From Haliotis asinina (lineage: Eukaryota; Mollusca; Gastropoda; Lepetellida; Haliotidae): 64,000 nt of DNA. The position numbers and the translations under genes are program-made. The notes under the pieces were generated by a model that worked only from the letters and a program-made list of their open reading frames with translations, had not been told where the DNA came from and ran no database searches. Below, one piece after another: positions 61,228-64,000 of the stretch (the stretch's first letter is position 1; every line of letters begins with the position of its first letter). The stretch lies in contig NC_090281.1 of assembly GCF_037392515.1 (NCBI RefSeq), positions 48,460,645 to 48,524,644 on the forward strand. Direction: 5' to 3'.

Positions 61228-61959
61228 TATAATATATACTACCCTTGCGTAGACACTGGTACAGCTAAGAGCCGACGTTAAACCTAAAAAATTCGTTCGT
61301 TTGGGAAGAGGACAAAAGCGGTACAGCACCTATCTACATACGAGGACTTAGTTTGTGACTTTCCAGGGTGGACACCCAAGCAATGAATGCTTCTTGATTA
61401 TAGATAAATGTCTTAAGGGTTGTAGTGTGAATGTATATTTTACAAATATGTAAACTGATTTATTTATCACGTGAAAATTATATTTCTGTGAAATTTGAAT
61501 GTATTTATTTTTGTGCTTTAAAATATATATCCTTGTATGTGATCTTGTAAAAGGAAACTATCCATGAGTCTAATGACATTCAATGTATAAATTGTTTGTT
61601 ACCAATAAGGTGATCAATGGATGAAACATGTGGTATATATTTTAAGGAATATAAATACTGTTTCGTGGGAATATTTCATTTATTTACCAGTCAACAATTT
61701 AGTGTCTCCCATATGCTCACACAGTACCTCTACCTCTCTACAGACAGTCGGTTGAAAATCAGTGCACGCTCCACTGGCTTGTCGTTTTAAGTATCACTGT
61801 TGTCGTCATCGAGCTCGAGTAAGCCGGTAAAAGACAGCCCTTTCATCACATTTGTTATTCAAATTATTGTATATGCATGCAACACTGGCGTCTTGTAAAT
61901 GTAGTATCTAAACACATTGATGTATCTTGTTCGTATTACTAATATATTTTACACTTTAT
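61228..61959. other. AT-rich intergenic sequence
   Basis: A GACGTTAAACCTAA block near 61273 may be a lone SINE-D-type tail. Nothing else recognised. Confidence 0.4.
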
Positions 61960-62290
61960 AAAAATAAACACATTCTCCTGATGAAATGATATATCAAGAG
62001 CATGCGACCCACGTACCGTAGAAATATTTGTACGTGATGAACTGTTGTATATTTTACACTTGTTGTAAGAATAAATACACTCTGCTAATGAAACGATATA
62101 ACAAGAGTATGTGACCCAAGTACCGAAGAAATATTTGTACGTGATGAAATGTTGTATATTTTACACTTGTTATAAGAATAAATGCACTCTGCTAATGAAA
62201 TGATATAACAAGAGTATGTGACTAAAGTGCGGAAGATATGTTTTTGAATTGTTTTATATATTTATAATTGTTGTAAGAATAAAGGAACAC
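61960..62290. repeat. Three tandem copies of an approximately 105-bp AT-rich unit
   Basis: CACTCTGCTAATGAAA-type blocks recur at about 61970, 62078 and 62184, each followed by TATAACAAGAGTATGTGAC and a TTGTACGTGATGAA block. Confidence 0.9.
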
Positions 62291-63160
62291 TTGCTGAATT
62301 CTTTTTGTTTCGTTTCATGTGGGCCATTCCATTTACCTTCAGAGGTACTAAGGGTTCATGTAAAGACAATTAGCCGTGAAATGAGTTTATTAAGACGTAT
62401 GGCTAAGGCGACGTATGACTAATAGAGGACGCCAGATTACCTGACCGGGTCAGATTGTACTACCGTTAATTTTCTTGTCGCGCAACCCAATCCGACATAC
62501 ATTCATACTTTTACCCCAAAAAATGCATCACGCCACGTTACCAGTTCATCAGGAATGCACTGTTATCAATTTAGTGAACTTTAGGCTACAACGAGTATGA
62601 AGTAACATATTGCGGGCTCAGATTGCTGAACTCCAGGGGAGGTATCAGGCAAACGACGGGAGACATATTTTCTCCATACCACCTGTCTGCAAATCGATAC
62701 ACTCAACGGTTTACACGATTTTGCTTTTTGACAAGAAGGAAGATAGTATCCTTTCAGTGATTAACGTTTGAGTATTCAGTGTTCCAGTAATCAGGTCATC
62801 TGGTTCATAGATATGGTGATTATTTAACACTCCTATGAAGCAGGCTAGGTTCACCCTTTCACCAACACATAATGTCATCACTGGTGTTTCTGTACTTATC
62901 TTTCTTAAAAATTCCAGAAGGATTTACAATCGGACCTTACCGCTACGTTTCCTTTGTTGAACAGGCCACAGATCGCTGATCAGCATATATGATAATATCA
63001 GTTCCATTTGCCAATACATGTGAAGAGGAACATATGGTAATCTTCGCCAAGGGAGCCAGAAAGCAAAAACATCAACGTTCGTTACGGTGTACGACATCAA
63101 CACCATCAAATCGTTCATGATTCCGTAATTCCCATGTCCCCGTGTGCCTCAGAGAATATG
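62291..63160. other. Intergenic sequence, nothing recognised
   Basis: No exon or repeat family supported. Confidence 0.45.
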
Positions 63161-63164
63161 TGAG

Positions 63165-63275
63165 TATTATTTTCCACCACTTTTAGCAATATTCCACCAG
63201 TATTATGACCGGGGAAACGGACTTCATACAATGTACTCATGTAGGGCAACGAACAGTTGAATCACTTGGCCCCTC
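63165..63275 (-). mobile_element. SINE-A copy, decayed
   Basis: TTTTAGCAATATTCCACCAG, GAAACGGACTTCATACAATG and GTAGGGCAACGAACAG remain; tRNA boxes lost. Confidence 0.65.
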
Positions 63276-63349
63276 TACCAATGATTTAGTAGGAATTATA
63301 ATCATTTCCCCTGTTGCTATATATTTTTTTCAAAGAAGAACAAGAGAGA

Positions 63350-63580
63350 GTGAGTGAAGTTAGTTTTACGCCGCACTCAGCAATATTCCAGGTATATGAT
63401 AGCGGTCTGGAAAGAGTATGGACCAGAGAACCCAGTGATCAACAGCATCAACATCGAATGCGCAAATAGGTACCGATGGCATGTGTCAACCAAGTCAGCG
63501 AACCTGACCACCCGATCCTGTTAGTTGCCTCTTACGACAAGCGTAGTTGCCTTTCATGGCAAGCATGGTTCCTAGACCAA
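63350..63580 (-). mobile_element. SINE-B copy, 5' truncated
   Basis: GAGTGAAGTTAGTTTTACGC to CTTTCATGGCAAGCATGG. Confidence 0.88.
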
Positions 63581-64000
63581 GAGCCAAGAACAAGATGGCT
63601 GAGACCACTATGTAGATTTGTTTATAATTTCCAGATTTTCTATATCCCTTGTGTCCCTGTTAGTTTGGCACTACTTTATTGGTACTGTTGAACCAATTCT
63701 TTTAAATCTTCTTGATTTGGCGTTGATATTGAACAGGTATTTTACTTATGCGCCTATTCATCTCTGAAATTAAAACTGTTGCAATGTCCATATATATCAC
63801 ATAATGCATCAGTTTGAAAATCAGTAACAAAAACTATTAATCTGACAATCATGTCCATCCAGACAAATTCTTATCATACACTGTAACAACATTAACTTGT
63901 GCTGAAACAGGATTGTCATAAAATGAAGTAGCAACAGCGAGGCCAATTCCTTGTGTCCCCAACCGTCATATTGCAGGAATATTTGATGATCATACAGGCG
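63581..64000. other. Intergenic sequence with a SINE-A scrap
   Basis: CCTTGTGTCCCCAACCGTCA near 63948 resembles the middle of SINE-A; the rest shows nothing. Confidence 0.35.

Overview
The window is eukaryotic nuclear DNA from an animal and contains four spliced protein-coding genes. I place it in a marine gastropod, most likely an abalone (Haliotis) or close vetigastropod. The basis is the many copies of two SINE-like families ending in GCGGCGTAAAAC plus a CTCA-rich tail, which I recognise from memory as typical of abalone DNA. No bacterial-type operons, CRISPR arrays, rRNA genes or standalone tRNA genes were found; tRNA-like stretches are SINE heads.

Layout. (1) 1-8.5 kb: a phytanoyl-CoA dioxygenase gene (PHYHD1 type) on the minus strand. 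Seven coding exons lie inside; the last coding exon is beyond base 1. The end of a dead Tc1-like transposase sits in its last intron. (2) 8.8-10.2 kb: a 34-bp minisatellite that looks like overlapping long ORFs but is not coding. (3) 10.6-19.8 kb: a minus-strand gene for a sperm-tail PG-rich (STPG) protein, probably STPG3, six coding exons, 497 aa, with a long disordered N-terminus. (4) 19.9-26.2 kb: intergenic DNA with microsatellites, telomere-like repeats, palindromes and SINEs. (5) 26.26-41.07 kb: a complete UBAC1 (KPC2) gene on the plus strand, ten coding exons, 413 aa, with minisatellites in several introns. (6) 41.2-52.9 kb: a gene-poor stretch with a ruined L1/Tx1-type LINE, a second LINE fragment, MITEs and SINEs. 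(7) 53.0-58.4 kb: a minus-strand gene for a 337-aa secreted protein that I do not recognise, six coding exons with a TATA box. (8) 58.4-64 kb: SINEs, a dead Tc1-like transposon with visible terminal inverted repeats, and a 105-bp tandem repeat.

In each of the four gene models the splice phases agree at every junction, and the three family-assigned models match their families' exon by exon reading. The genes do not form one pathway: one is a likely 2-oxoglutarate/iron oxygenase, one a ciliary or sperm-axoneme protein, one a ubiquitin-ligase accessory protein, and one a secreted protein. PHYHD1, STPG3 and UBAC1 are, as I recall, all on human 9q34, so the window may preserve an old bilaterian linkage.

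Most of the remaining sequence is repeats: two SINE families that share a 3' tail, long-arm foldback elements, short hairpin MITEs, and minisatellites, one of which (118 bp, four copies) was made from a SINE fragment.
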